The notes beneath the pieces are model-generated. The model saw only the letters and a list, made by a program, of their open reading frames with translations, was not told where the DNA came from and searched no databases. A program made the translations under genes and the position numbers. From NCBI RefSeq assembly GCF_018139145.2, contig NC_059482.1:6708294-6772293 (forward strand): a DNA stretch of 64,000 bases, in the 5' to 3' direction. Of this stretch, positions 48,257-60,800 are shown piece by piece (the stretch's first letter is position 1; the number at the start of each line of letters is the position of its first letter). This DNA is from Gymnogyps californianus. Lineage: Eukaryota > Chordata > Aves > Accipitriformes > Cathartidae.

Positions 48257-49374
48257 TACAAGTTTAGGTTCTGGATGGATTAAAGGTAAGCACACTCCTG
48301 AACTAGAGCCCAAGGACACACACACTAAATGATGCCAGAACACCAATGTTACTTCAACTATTCTCTGTTTAAAGTTCTTTCAATGAAATCTTGTCATTCC
48401 TCTGTGCACAAATCCTTGTGCATATCACCCATGGCAAAGGGTAGCAGATCATGTTATTGCTTCACTTATATTCAAGACTTTCCTATCACTTTATCTTGCC
48501 TATAGCCTATAGTTACATATCATAACATTCATTCTATGTTTTATTACCCTAGTACCCATAGTACTACCCAACAAGTACTATGCTGTAGCATCAGAAAACC
48601 TTTACAACTGCCATTAAGTTCGTCTAGACACAGATTTTTTTTTCTTAATTCTTTTCATTACAGAAATATCCTTTATTTTCCTTTAATGACAGATTATAAA
48701 TTCACTTTAGAAGGAGACTTGTGCACACTGTGGTTGACACATATCATACAGAAACTATGGGAGAAATTCTTGTTGACTCTGAGGCATGCTTATATACAGT
48801 TATAAAACACGAAAACATGCTGCTTGGTTACTTTAAGTCTTTTTTTTTTTTCCCCTTCTTTCCAATATTCAGTGAAAGTCTACTGCAGCTAGCTAAGTCT
48901 GAGTCTGCCCTGTATCCTACATCCAAGCTCAGTGTGAGAACTTGGCATGCACCGAGCAGGAGACACTAGACACGAGACACGCAGTGGTGTTGTCCTTTGA
49001 CCCATGAATCCTTTCCAAATCTGCAGTGTGGGAGAACTGTGTAACAGCATCCATCAGACTAATGCCAAAAGGAGTTCCCAAGATGGGCTCTGTGTGATTA
49101 AGGGACTTCTAAAGCAGGTACTAATATTTTGTACCCAAAACCAAATAAAGGTTTTCAGGACACTTCTGGTTCACACACTCAACTGGTCTTTCTTACGAGG
49201 CTCTACCAAGTCTACGTACTTGCTTGGACGCTATGGTACTATGCTTTTTATCCTTTCCCTGTGCTGGAGAGGCAGAGCATAAAGGATAGAAACGTGGACA
49301 CTTTGAGGACTTGCCAACTCTACTGATGTTGGTGGTAAAACTCTGCTTCTGAGGGTAGTCAGTCATCCTGTCAT
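48257..49374. other. Noncoding stretch
   Basis: Contains a polyT run near 48840-48851 and short frames without family resemblance. Confidence 0.6.
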
Positions 49375-49520
49375 TTTGGACAGTGTGCGGTTGGCAGGCA
49401 GGCAGCCACAGCGTGTGAGCGCAAAGTCAACCTGCACAAGCACCCGGACCAACGTGAGCAGGGGCTTCCAGACCTGCCAGCACAGCCCGCTCTGTCCGAC
49501 AGTCACAGGAAACGTCCGCG
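49375..49520. other. Small GC-rich patch
   Basis: A GC-rich interval with scattered CpGs, followed within 700 bp by two further GC-rich features (49957 and 50100). No gene signal. Confidence 0.4.
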
Positions 49521-49956
49521 TTTCTAATACTGGCAGAATTTGTTTTTTCCCATGATAAAGTGACCGTAAAGGTTCAAAGGTGAAAGTGCTCAAGGCAGCA
49601 GAAATTCAAACTATTTTACTGTACATTTTAGCTTCAGAATATTTTGCACTTAAAACATTTTTGAAACACGTGTAGTCCAGTATCAGAGTAGCTATTTTTC
49701 ACATACACCAGCAAATATGTTTTTGAAGAAAATACAAGAAACAGGGGGTGGGGGGAGACTGGGCAGATTTTACCCCGATATTAAATATTAATATTAGTTA
49801 ATGAATTACTGAAAATGAATATTAAATAAAAATGGTATTTGTTTTGTACGTCCATGTGGCATCTTTTCTCTTAATACTGGAGCTTTTTGGCATTTAGAAG
49901 CTTTACTGTTTCAACAGCAAAGGTAAAGAGGTTAATTCCTCTTTAACAAGGGGCTC
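49521..49956. other. AT-rich noncoding stretch
   Basis: Nothing recognised apart from a G-rich run at 49743-49763 with only three usable G-tracts. Confidence 0.6.
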
Positions 49957-49979
49957 TCCCCCCCTTGCCCTCCCCCCCT
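49957..49979 (-). other. G-quadruplex-capable tract (minus strand)
   Basis: The + strand reads C7, TTG, C3, T, C7. The complement therefore has G-tracts that satisfy the usual four-tract, loop 1-7 quadruplex rule. Folding is inference. Confidence 0.55.
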
Positions 49980-50099
49980 CTCCTTTTTGGCTCAGCCTAA
50001 ATTTCTAACACTACCTTATGAAATGTAGTATACAGCTTTTAATTGTGCCCAGAGGCAGTACAACTTCAGAGAGGGTTTGGAGCAACTGGCAGAGGATTT

Positions 50100-50205
50100 G
50101 CAGAACAGCTGTGTTCCGGGAACATGTGCAGCGCGGTGCAACAGCCCCGTCAGCACCTGCACCCGCTTAGCGCGCCTGCCCCCACTGCTCCACACACGCT
50201 CCACA
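50100..50205. promoter_or_regulatory. CpG-rich patch with a STAT-like palindrome
   Basis: TGTTCCGGGAACA at 50112-50124 is a palindrome around a central G and contains TTCNNNGAA, the STAT consensus, at 50114-50122. About eight CpGs follow within 100 bp. Candidate regulatory DNA only. Confidence 0.3.
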
Positions 50206-52624
50206 TCTGGGATTAATCACCCCTTTTAAAGGAATTAATACTCTTAACGTTTTTATTTTATTATACCTGTAGGAACATGATGCTATATTAAAATCTGCAG
50301 CTTATAAGTAGTATTTTGTTCAAGCCAGAGTTACTGGGGGGAATAAAACCTCCCTGTGCTTTGCCAAGAATGAATTGTTTTAATATCCCAACATTCAATA
50401 TTATTTATTATTAAAGTCGAGCGCTGCTTTGGTGAGTAACTGGCTTTCTCGTGCTTTAACCTCCTTTTCCCCATTGAACTCTACCTTACAGTTTCAACAT
50501 TTGCTGGAAATAAGGCCCCTTAGTTCCTCCCCACCACCACCATCTTCTCAGTGTACTCTATTCATGTTGGAAGGTTCAAAAAAAAGTCCTTCAAAAATGT
50601 GATATTATTTAAATGTCATTCAGTTCCAACAGCGGTATTTGCTTACATAGTTTAGACAGCACAGAACTCTATTCATGCATGAGTTATGCCACATTAACCA
50701 TTTACGATAGATTTTCATGTTAATTCTACAGGGGAGGAATCATATTAGATTTGCCCATTTTGTGTAACTTATAATGGAATTCAGCAACATGAGTCCTGCT
50801 CACTATAATGATGGGGACTAGAGAGGAAAGCTGAAGAGGAGGGAAATCAGCTCTGTTATTAATTCATTAAAACACACAAATTTCCCAAAAGTCAGACACC
50901 CGAGTGAACACTTTTGAGGCAAAACCACAAAGATTTGCCATTATTGCTGGCATTTGGGAGTGCACTAGAATTCAGTTTTAATAACTTGTCTGAATCAACA
51001 GTTTCCCAACATCTGAGGCACCAAAATCCACAAGCAATAGAAAAATACAATGCTAATACTTTCTGCGTTATTCTACAGAGCCGAAAAGGCATAGTGTTAA
51101 ACCCTGTCTTGCAACATTTCACACTAAGAATGTTTTGGTTGGTAAGCATTAAACATTTTGTCTTGAAACCCACCATTTATCTAAGAACTGGAACAGAAAT
51201 ATTTATCCCCCCAAACCTTTGGGTAAATACCATCCCAGGTTTCTCAATACATATTTATTTAATTTGAAAATTTAGTCTGCAAAAGTATTTATGGCATGAA
51301 ATATTCCGAAAATGAAGCAAAGAAGTACAACATCCAAAACCGGTGCAAACGTTTTGCTTCAGGATTTATTTTCCCAATGGTAGCTACAACATAGTCCTTT
51401 TGCATTCCATAATTCAGTTGCTTAACATTGTTCTACTGAGCTAGAATTGTTCAGCAGCAAAATAACTCTTTAGCCAAAGCCATATTGGTCATGGCCACTC
51501 TTAAGGCTAATTTTTCTTGTAACTGAGAATCGGCCAACCTCAGCAGCCTTCTACTCACATTTATCTATGTTGGGTGCCCTCTTCTTGAAGCAGATGGACT
51601 GCAGCACAAGACTACTCATTTTTTTGGCTTGCTATGCCCAATGTCCTCACCTACTTTGCTCAGTGCTCAATTGTTCTTCCTTCAGAGCAGATTTCCCTAT
51701 TTCTGTCATAGTGCACAATATATTTATAGTGACTGTAGCCTAAAAATCTAAGTACTTAATTAAATACCTGCAGTTCTATTTTGAGAATTATCATACTCTG
51801 CTTGAATATTATGCACATTACGTATTTTAACAAGGAAGAGGGAAGAAGGGAAAATCTTGCTGCTCCAGCCCATGCTGGCATGCTGGCAGAGAAGCCTTCC
51901 TGACTCACCGAATTTCTCACTCCCGTTCACCTCAGGAACAGCCCCCAGGAAAAATCCACTCAACTCCACAGGATCCCGCGGCACCTTTTGTTGGGACTTA
52001 TCCCTTTTAATGGAGGTGGTGAATGCATTTTTAAATTTACTTGGTATTTCTTTATTATTCTATCATGGTTTTGTCATGAGGGCATGACAGATGTGTGTTA
52101 ATTTGAGCCTTAGCTAGTTCCCGTCACCCTCATTTTAATGGAGCTGAACAAGTTCATACGCCACTATCTAACTCATTGAGAAGTCGTAATCAGGCTGATT
52201 TATGCAATGGGCAAATCCACATCTCTCACTGAACCTGCAGTCCAGGCTTAACAAAAATGGAAACAAATGCATGTATAGGTGCCCATACAAGCCAAGTTAG
52301 TGACAAAAAAAAAGAGGAGACTCGATTAAATCAGTAAAGCAAATGCACACTTGCACAATTTTAGTTTTGGAGCCATAGTACACTGCCTGTCCTGAATGGT
52401 AATTTCCTGTCTGTAACCAGAAAACAAAACCTGACGGGCAGAGTTTGGGACAGGCTGAGTGTAATTTTAAGTACTGATGACTGGGAACGGGACAAGGGGG
52501 TGAACAGAAGCACAAATCAAGCATTCCTTTTTTCCCCAAATTCTACTGAGGTTTGGGGGTGGGTGCAGTTGGGTTTTTTTTCTTTAAATACTTTCCTAAT
52601 TGTTGTTAGGATGCATAAGGAGGA
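50206..52624. other. Noncoding stretch
   Basis: No gene recognised. A GGGATTAATC string at 50209-50218 holds a bicoid/OTX-type GGATTA core, and the AT-rich sequence to about 50440 could be conserved. The 117-codon forward frame at 50914-51267 has no family signature. Confidence 0.55.
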
Positions 52625-52706
52625 TGCTGACCCTGCTCTGAGCAGGAGGAGGGACTAGGTGACCTCCAGAGGTCCTTTCCAGTCTAAATTTTTCTCTGAC
52701 TCTAAT
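52625..52706 (+). mobile_element. CR1 LINE, 3'-end fragment
   Basis: ACCCTGCTCTGAGCAGGAGG, then GGACTAGGTGACCTCCAGAG, then GTCCTTTCCAGTCTAAATT is the well-known 3' untranslated end of CR1 elements. It finishes in a decayed TTCTCTGACTCTAATC where the family has ATTCTATGATTCTATG repeats. Only about 80 bp remain, consistent with the usual 5' truncation of CR1 insertions. No reverse transcriptase sequence is present. CR1 dominates sauropsid genomes, which is the main evidence for the lineage. Confidence 0.85.
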
Positions 52707-55700
52707 CAAAACCCTCAAGAGATGCTGAATCTGGCAATGCCAAACATACCCAGGAAATGTAAAATTAGAACTGATTACCAAGGCGTTTGTAAACCAGAAC
52801 CCTCTGATGCCATTATATGGTCATCTAATACTTGGACAGAAGCCTTTGCTGCCTGAAAAATGTTGGATGGAGCAGAGTAATTTCAAAACACTATTTGCTG
52901 CACTGCCAGCTTTTCCCTATGGAAAATAAAATTACAGAGATCTTGGGAACTGGTAAATTTGCCAAGATAGAAGTCGGGTTATGAATTCAGAAAACATTAA
53001 AAAAAAAAAATCAGTAATTAGATGGTAAATTGAGAAGTAAAACTATATCTCAGAACTACAGGAATAGATTACAACAGAAGCAATGTTTTCAAAGGTACTA
53101 AAGTGATGTAGGAGCCTATATCTTGCTACTAAAAATAAAGACCCTGGTCCTCAAGGCCTAAGAATAGCTCTGCGCTAGGAATTTATGTCAGTGTAACAAA
53201 ATTGTCTTTGGACGTGATTCTTTTGACATATCTCTGCCGTCAAAAATCCCAGTATGTATAAACATCCTGGGGAAAAGTGCTTGTACTAGTCAAGGAACTC
53301 CTAAAAGTCATTTTTTTATCATTAGAAGTTGTATCTAAAGCAAAAGGGCTTGCTATGGCAGCCATACTTGTAAATTACTGCAGCAGACCCTTTTGTACAG
53401 CCTAATATTTAGGCTAAGTCACACCTGACAATTACGCATTTTGGTACTAAATAATTTTGGTGCTTTAGGAAATTTTACCAAAGAGCAAGATGAGTGCAGA
53501 TTGCTTAATAAAATACTTTAAAAAAACCAAACAAGATCTAGGAATACCCATACAATTTGTTTCCCTCCAAGGAAAGGAGATTCACATCTACTTTCATTTA
53601 GGAAAATCTTGTGAGTAAATTTCGATGTAAAAGATCAAACTTGTTTAGAAAAAAAGTTTATCCCACTCCCCAGAATAAATCCCATAAAAATCCCAAACAG
53701 CACAGTCTGCACAACCTCAGGTGGCCAAAGACACAGCGGGACCAGGCCAGCTACACATCACCTAAGAGAAGTCAAAGTTTTTAAAAGGCCAAACCTTTTA
53801 TTTTTCCCCAGTTTTCAGTTTAATCTCCCAGGCATTTATTACATATTTTACTACTTTCAAGTAACAACAATTTTTATTAATAGTCCAGCAGCATCCATTT
53901 TCTGTTTGGCAGAAGATAGAGTCACTCTTGATGGGAAATCATATGTATTCTGGGACTAGACGTGGTCAGATATACTTAGAGTTAATGAAGACACTGCTTA
54001 AAGCCAGGTTTATGGAAGCAGAAAAAGCAAAAGAAGGCTGAAAAGGACTGACAGCGTGAAGAATTTACCTTTGCTTGAAAACCAGAGTGGTAGAGCCCTG
54101 TGCCCTATGTGCTTTTCATTTGCCAACACATTTCCGTCCAGTAAGTCCTTGTTACACATTACCAGTGAGATCTCCCAAAAGCTTTCTACGCTGCACAAAA
54201 TGGGGGGAGGTAAGGCAGTACAGAGAAGCAAGCTTTGCAGGAGCATGTGTTCAGTCCTGACTCAGGTATTTTTCTCTGTATCCTAAATGGAAGATGCTGA
54301 TTCAGCATAATTTTCCCGTTATACGGTAGCTGTTATTTATCCAATCTGACTGAGATATGTGTCACTTTTAGATTCTACCTACTTTGTCTGACCTCGTAAT
54401 TACTGAAAGTATGGATGCTATTTGTGATTAAGACAAATTTTGTGCAATGCTCATGTTCCTGGATGTCTAGTAATCTGTGCTCCAGAGCCATCCCATAACT
54501 CCATGATTTTTTCACTCTACAAAAATAATTTTACAAACACTCACTCTCTTCATGATTGTCGCAATTTCTGCCACAGAGAGCCCAGGGCTGGTAAAGTGCC
54601 AAGCAGGGCTTAAACATACTCAAGAGCTTCAAAGAGAAATGCACACAATGCTATTGATGTCAGCCTCTCACTTCAATACGTGCTTAAATTCACAGCATTA
54701 AAAATAACCAATCAAGGATTTTTCTTTGCCATTCCCCACTCTTAACAGTGATCCTGAAATCTGTGTTAAAAAAGAACACTACAACTCTTGCTTCTGCATG
54801 GTGTTCATTACACTCAAAGTCACAACATGATTTTCATTAGAGGGAGAAATGTTTGGAAAATTGTTACATGAAGTCCATAAATCTGAAGATAAATAATGAA
54901 AATGAAACTTCCCATGAAATGCCCCAGCGTTCATTTTATTTAATATTCTCCATTGGTGAAAATAAATTAAAAATGAACAAGACTTGTTTATGCCTGCCTT
55001 ACAATGTTCTCTGCGTTTGAATAGCAACTGCATATTAATTTATCAGGATCCCATAAATTATAATTAGCCAGGAGGATTAACAACATAAATCCTTGAATTT
55101 AAAACCAACCTACCCTGTTCTCTCTTCCCTTAGCCCTAAAGTGAAAAAGAGCCATAAAACCCATCACCGCTGTTTGATCCATTAAACTCATGAGACGCTC
55201 TTATTTCAGCTGAGCTACTGGAGGTAGATGCTTTGCAAAATCTTTTTTAAAGTTACAGCAGCCTTCCTGGAAGCAAGGGAGAGCGTGCACAGGAAAGGCC
55301 CAGCCTGAACATGGTAGATGACTCTTGCTCTTTCCACTGCATCACTAGCTGACACTAGTGAGGCTTCTCAGTATGCAGGAAATGGGCAAAAGATCTTACT
55401 AGTAAAATAGGTGAGGCACAGAGGTATCATTTCCTAAGCACACCTTTGTGAAGATAAAAGGAAAATCTAACTAAAGTGGCTACACTTTTCACTGTACGTG
55501 CAGACCTGGTAAGAGTAAGGATGTTCTGCGGGTGTAGCAGATGCACTGGAATCAGGACGTACCCCTTTCGCTACAACTTTAATATCCTTAAGCATCAGTT
55601 AAGGGCAAAACAACTAATGTCCCCACATACCTATAAATCAGCTAGGGTATTGTACTGCTACTAGTTATCCCGAATAATTTCAAGTGCTTTGGCAGAAATG

Positions 55701-57486
55701 CACAACCCATTTGTACACGTAATCAGGAACTTCAATCACGAATACAAACTTTAAAACCCACTTCCTTCCCCCTCACTCCTGAAAGATTTACGTGACAGAT
55801 GTGAAACACTGGAGAGCAGCAAAGCTGAAACCTGCCAGTCCCACTTGAACGTTCAGGTCTTGTCTAGTGAGGCAAGGTGCAACCGAGCTGCAGCCCTGGG
55901 AGAACAAGCCCACACCAACGCACAATGAGGATACATCTTGTCTTTCAAAAGAACATTTTAAGTTGCAGTATCTGTTAGTTTAATATAGTAGGGTAAACAA
56001 CAAAAAAAGAAGTTTTTGACAGGGTTTATTTTTGGTAACAGACTGCTTTGCAAGGGTCAGACCGCAATGTGAGCGACCCAAAGAAAATCTTTAACAGGCG
56101 TAGCAATTTGTATTAAGTACTCGCCTTTTTTTTTTATTTGTTGCTTGAAGGAGTTCAAGCGCTTTTGAAGACACCAATCCCTTATGGTCTTTATACCAGT
56201 GCTGCACACAGGGAGCAGGGATTACAGAGCAGAGCCGGAGCTGGGTGCCTGCACCTACCACACACACGTCCCGCACTGCCCGGCCAAACAGCACACAGCC
56301 ATCAGGTCACCCCCTTGGTAGAATAAGCATATTTTAAAACCAGGAAAGCAGTGTTGCCAAAGGCAGAAAAATATTCAATTCAAGCCTACGAGCTGAAACA
56401 TAAAAGACCCAAGGGAGGAACTGTCAGTTTGCTCCTCCCGACCCAAGCAAGACCATTGAGGAAAGACTTTTCTTGCACTGTCACCCAACAAGAGGCCACC
56501 TCCCAATGCAGCCACAATCTGCTCCTCCTTGTAACCTCAGGAACCTGTGAGGGACATGGATGTGGCATCAAGGCTTTGGCTGGCCAAATTCCCAGCTGGT
56601 CTATGGAAACAACCCCTCTTCCTCCCCGACACCCTGAGCTGATATCTACCAGCCTTCGCTTCCTGGCCTTACAGAACAGTGCTGAGCTGCGAAGTGAGAA
56701 AGCCAAGAAAATTAACAGAAAAAAATAGTCACTGAGAAAAGGGGTGAGCAGGGAGAGGAATGGCAATATATGCCAATGACAGCCCACATCTCTGAGGGGT
56801 GGGTTTAGGAATAGCTAAAGGTGGTAAGCTTCAAAGCTAGAGCCCGGCACTGCTTATCAGCCCTGATGTTAACGGGTTACCACCTTGGATTTTATTCTGT
56901 TGATACCGCACAGGTCTCCTGAGCTGCGGAACACCTGTGACCTGAACCCACAGAACAAATCTCTTGCAATACTGTTGACTGAGACTATTTTTCCTCCTCA
57001 TGATTAATGTTTCAGCGTCTGACAAAATACAGGGGCAGCATTTTTTGAGCTTGATATGAGTTATCCAGGGAAAGGCTGCATCAGGCACACATACAGTACG
57101 TGCAGATAAGGTGGCTCAGATCAGCGTGTGATATACCTGCACGTGCTGCGTACATTAGATGAGCTGAACATGACACGGAGTATTTCTGCTCACTTCACAC
57201 AGCTGATATTTATCACAGCTCCTTTCAAATGGTTATCTCCATCCTTTGGAGTTCACTTACACGGCGAACAAGGTGAACTCCCAGGTGGGTCACGGGCCCA
57301 GAGGTGTCAGGGGAGGTTTCCATTCAGTAAAACCAGGATATCACCTGGTTTAGAGAGATAGGGGATACACACCTCAGCAAAATGTGTTTCTGTAGGATTC
57401 TTACATGTGTAAGTAGTATAAATATACCCAGTATGAGATACATAAACAAAGGAAAACAACAAACCCTTTTCATTATACATACGCAC
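52707..57486. other. Noncoding stretch
   Basis: No gene recognised. Frames of 125-133 codons on opposite strands overlap at 56351-56787 and are thought to be compositional. The segment at about 55020-55240 looks compact and motif-rich and might be a conserved element. Confidence 0.55.
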
Positions 57487-57516
57487 ATATTATATATACA
57501 TATATATCTATATAAG
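57487..57516. repeat. TA-rich microsatellite
   Basis: Imperfect TA/CATA repeat. Confidence 0.8.
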
Positions 57517-57639
57517 GTTTTTCTAAACATATGTGCACAGACACACATAACCCTGCCTGGCTCTTCTGTTTGCCTTTAATAGTAAAGGCAGAGCAAAACA
57601 GCTTTCATTTTTCGTATTTATCCTTCCTTCTCAGTAAGA

Positions 57640-57735
57640 GAAATGAGACCTACCAATTTAGACAAGCTATGCTTAGTTGTTCTTACTAAGCACCAAAGTG
57701 AATGATTTGACTAAGATTATGCAGCCAAGGGGTTA
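57640..57735 (+). repeat. Possible MIR remnant
   Basis: GAAATGAGACCTACCAATTT and later GATTTGACTAAGATTATGCA followed by GCCAAGG loosely follow the MIR order (GAAACTGAG..., AAGTGACTTGCCCAAGGTCA). The match is weak, with an apparent insertion. Confidence 0.22.
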
Positions 57736-57802
57736 TTCACCTCTCTTAATCAAAAGAAATGAGAGCTGGAATATAAAGTATTTGTCCCCTTGTATTTAAG
57801 GC

Positions 57803-57815
57803 GGGGGGGGGGGGG
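57803..57815 (+). repeat. G13 homopolymer
   Basis: Run of thirteen G. Long G runs are unstable in replication and sequencing, so its length may be imprecise. Confidence 0.9.
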
Positions 57816-60800
57816 AAGGATATCGGGTTGTATACAAGAAGAGAAAAAAGGAAGTTGTTAGGGATAAACGTAAACAGCTTTGCAAATAGAGGCTGGAAAT
57901 AAGCATCTTAAAAATTTCACTGCAGCATGTTGTAAAGGAAGCTCCTGTATTCATTCCATGAGGGAATAGGAAAGTGCACTCTCTGTACAAGGCTGCAGAA
58001 GACGGAAAGCTCTGTAAGCCCATCCCAACTCCCTTAATTATTTTAATTGCAGCAGTGTGATGCCAAGGTGCTGAATTACCCCCTCAGGCTCTGGCTGCTT
58101 AGCCAGGAGGTACTGAATTAAACTGTCAGAACATGCAGAAAAATTGCAATGGTGCCTGTCAACGGTATTTGTTAAGAGACACGGGTGAGGCCAGTGACTT
58201 GTATAGAAAAAGAGCTGCCAATGCAAAGTCGTCAAAGCACAGCACTGGAACTAATGGGGTATTCAGAGGTCTTGTTCTACTTCATTGGTTAAAGCCAACA
58301 AAACTCCTGTAATATTTGGGGCGGTTTGCTATTTATGGCTATGGTAATAAAGGCCAGTTAAAGCTGCAAAGCCAGCCACAGTTAGTGGTCCCCGCTGCTT
58401 TATTTCTAAATGGCTGAGGGGGCACTATTCTATGTCAAGCTCTGGTTTTAACAGAGAAAAAAAATTTAAAAAAGAATTGGGTATTTAAAATATGAAAAAT
58501 TAAATGCAGAGTGGGCTACAGTTTTACAATACACTGTTCTAGTTAAAAATACATTTTGGATGCCTTACCCAGATGATTTTGAATTCAGTTATGTCTTAGC
58601 TGCAAAGAATTGGCATACAGTTGACAATGTGGCCCAGGTTTAGCATCCTGTCTTCTTCACACATGGCAGTTTCTTTCCAGAGACACTTACCAAAGCCGAA
58701 GGTGTGTTTGATACCAAAATCTACTTTGTAACTTCTAAACCCACGCAACTGCAGATAGTGATCAAAGCGATTTAAAGAAGTCCTACTTGCTGTGGCTCTA
58801 CATGGCTCTCTTTTAGCCATTTTTAGGAGTAAAATCCTGTGCTTGTGAAATTGAAAGGCAGATAACAATGGTTAGAGTCGGCGTGTGGGCAGGTGCCATG
58901 CAAATACCTCGCAATCAACACATATGCGTTGGCTCCAATTTTTTCAGTCCCCCACGAAGCTGAGTCTCTTTGGGGCAGATAAAGCCAGTCGGTTTTTGGG
59001 ACAGGTGCTAGCTTCCTCAGAGGGGCACACAGAGAGCTGTAACGTAGATGAAAGCAATAAAAGATTTATGCTTGGTAGGCTGGCTAAAGACCTAATACAC
59101 CGAACTGTAGGCTTTTTAAAGAGCTAGTGAACAAACCTATCTAACTTCTTAGCCCTGCCATTTTTGAGAAGCCGAGCACAGCCCATCTAGAGACTGCAGA
59201 GTATGAATGGTACACAGAAAAGAAGAATTTTGATGCATGTGTGTGGTTGCCAAAGCCACCTTTTTAGCATGGCAGGGAAGTGGAGATAGAGAAAATGAGC
59301 ATTTTCTCATTTCCTGTAGATGCTTGTCCCTGTCAATGACCATCCAACCAGCCCTCTGCCCAGTGGGAGCAACATCCCAGTTTCCCAGTCAGTCTACAGA
59401 GCTTTGAGAAGCGCTACATGTTCCCGCCTGGTTTCCCTGCTGCGGTATCTCCCAGCTCAGTATGCTTACTGGGATTCTTTCTTAACAGGTCTATATTGCC
59501 ATAATCCTATATTCACTTACTGTGATCTTCACTAAGAATATAAGTTCAAGAGAGGTTAATGATCCATTAGTGTATATTTTTAACCAGCTCATTTACATAT
59601 TGAATAGCCTGTATTTATTTTATTAAAACCAGCTCACTATATTCAGCTGACTGAATTATGTGAGATATCACATGGATTACACAAGAATTGTTGAGTAATT
59701 AATTTTTTCCAGTCATGATATGTAGTTATTAACTATATTTCTAAACAATTAAAACTGTGAAATAGTCTCTTAATGCAACTGAAACCTTTGCTGTTATAAG
59801 GCCTTTACAATTGCAATGCTCTCTGAGCTTAAGGGTTCATTTCTGTAGTTCCTTTGGAATAAAATACGTGCTACTCCTGGTACATAACGCAGTACACCAC
59901 ACCGCAAGAATTACGGTTCAGGCCAGGTTACAAATGCTGTTTCTAAGCTGTGTTTGTTACTAAATAGCAATGGCCATGCAAAGGTGCACAATCACGAACT
60001 CATATTCCCTTCTTGCCATCTGGGAATTAAAAGACAATCTTCATTAACTTTAATTAAAGACGTTGCTTCCTTTCAGATGAGGGCGACAATCCAAGCATAT
60101 ATTAAGCAGCTCAACCCACGTATTTCCTCCAAGCATTACCCATGTCTCTGTTCCCTTGGTCCACAAATGTAACATACTGTATCACACATGAAGAAGGGAA
60201 GGTAGAGTGATGGCTCCATGGCTCTGAAGACCACACTCCAGCTCCATCTATCCATCTCAGTAGGTTCACCAGAGTTAATGATTACGACACTTTGCTATTT
60301 TCCTGGCGCGCAGTTTACTACAATTCCATGGTCTGTCACTAACTTGGATATCTGAAGCATGAGAGACACGAGAGATATGAGATATGGGAACAGCATCCTA
60401 AGCCTTCATGCAAACGTGTCTGGGAGAGTCCGCTCACTCTCCATTTATCAGAGCACAAGTCTGAATGGGATTTATTCTCTTGCACCGAGGACAAATGAGC
60501 CAATCGGCATTAACAAATAGTTAAATTGCTCAAATCTTTTAAAAGGTATGCCATATGTTGATTACCTTGTACTCAGAAAATGCCTTCAAATAGTTTTAAA
60601 CACTTCTGAGCAAGTTTCCAGGATTAGCGCTGCTCCTTTCTGCTCATGATAGTGGTGGCACATTGTGAAATGCCTCTTCCATGCTCCTTGCCAACATCAA
60701 AATCTCTTCACGCTGCATTTTTTAATGTCATGTTCACAAGAACACCAGAGGATTTCTGGTTCTCAGTGGGAGAGTGTTATGTTTTTCCAAATGCAAACAA

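Noticed and set aside
56351..56787. Opposed 125- and 133-codon frames
   Set aside because: Mutually overlapping on both strands and without motifs.
57803..57815. G13 run as a quadruplex
   Set aside because: A single run of 13 G is two short of four three-G tracts with single-base loops.
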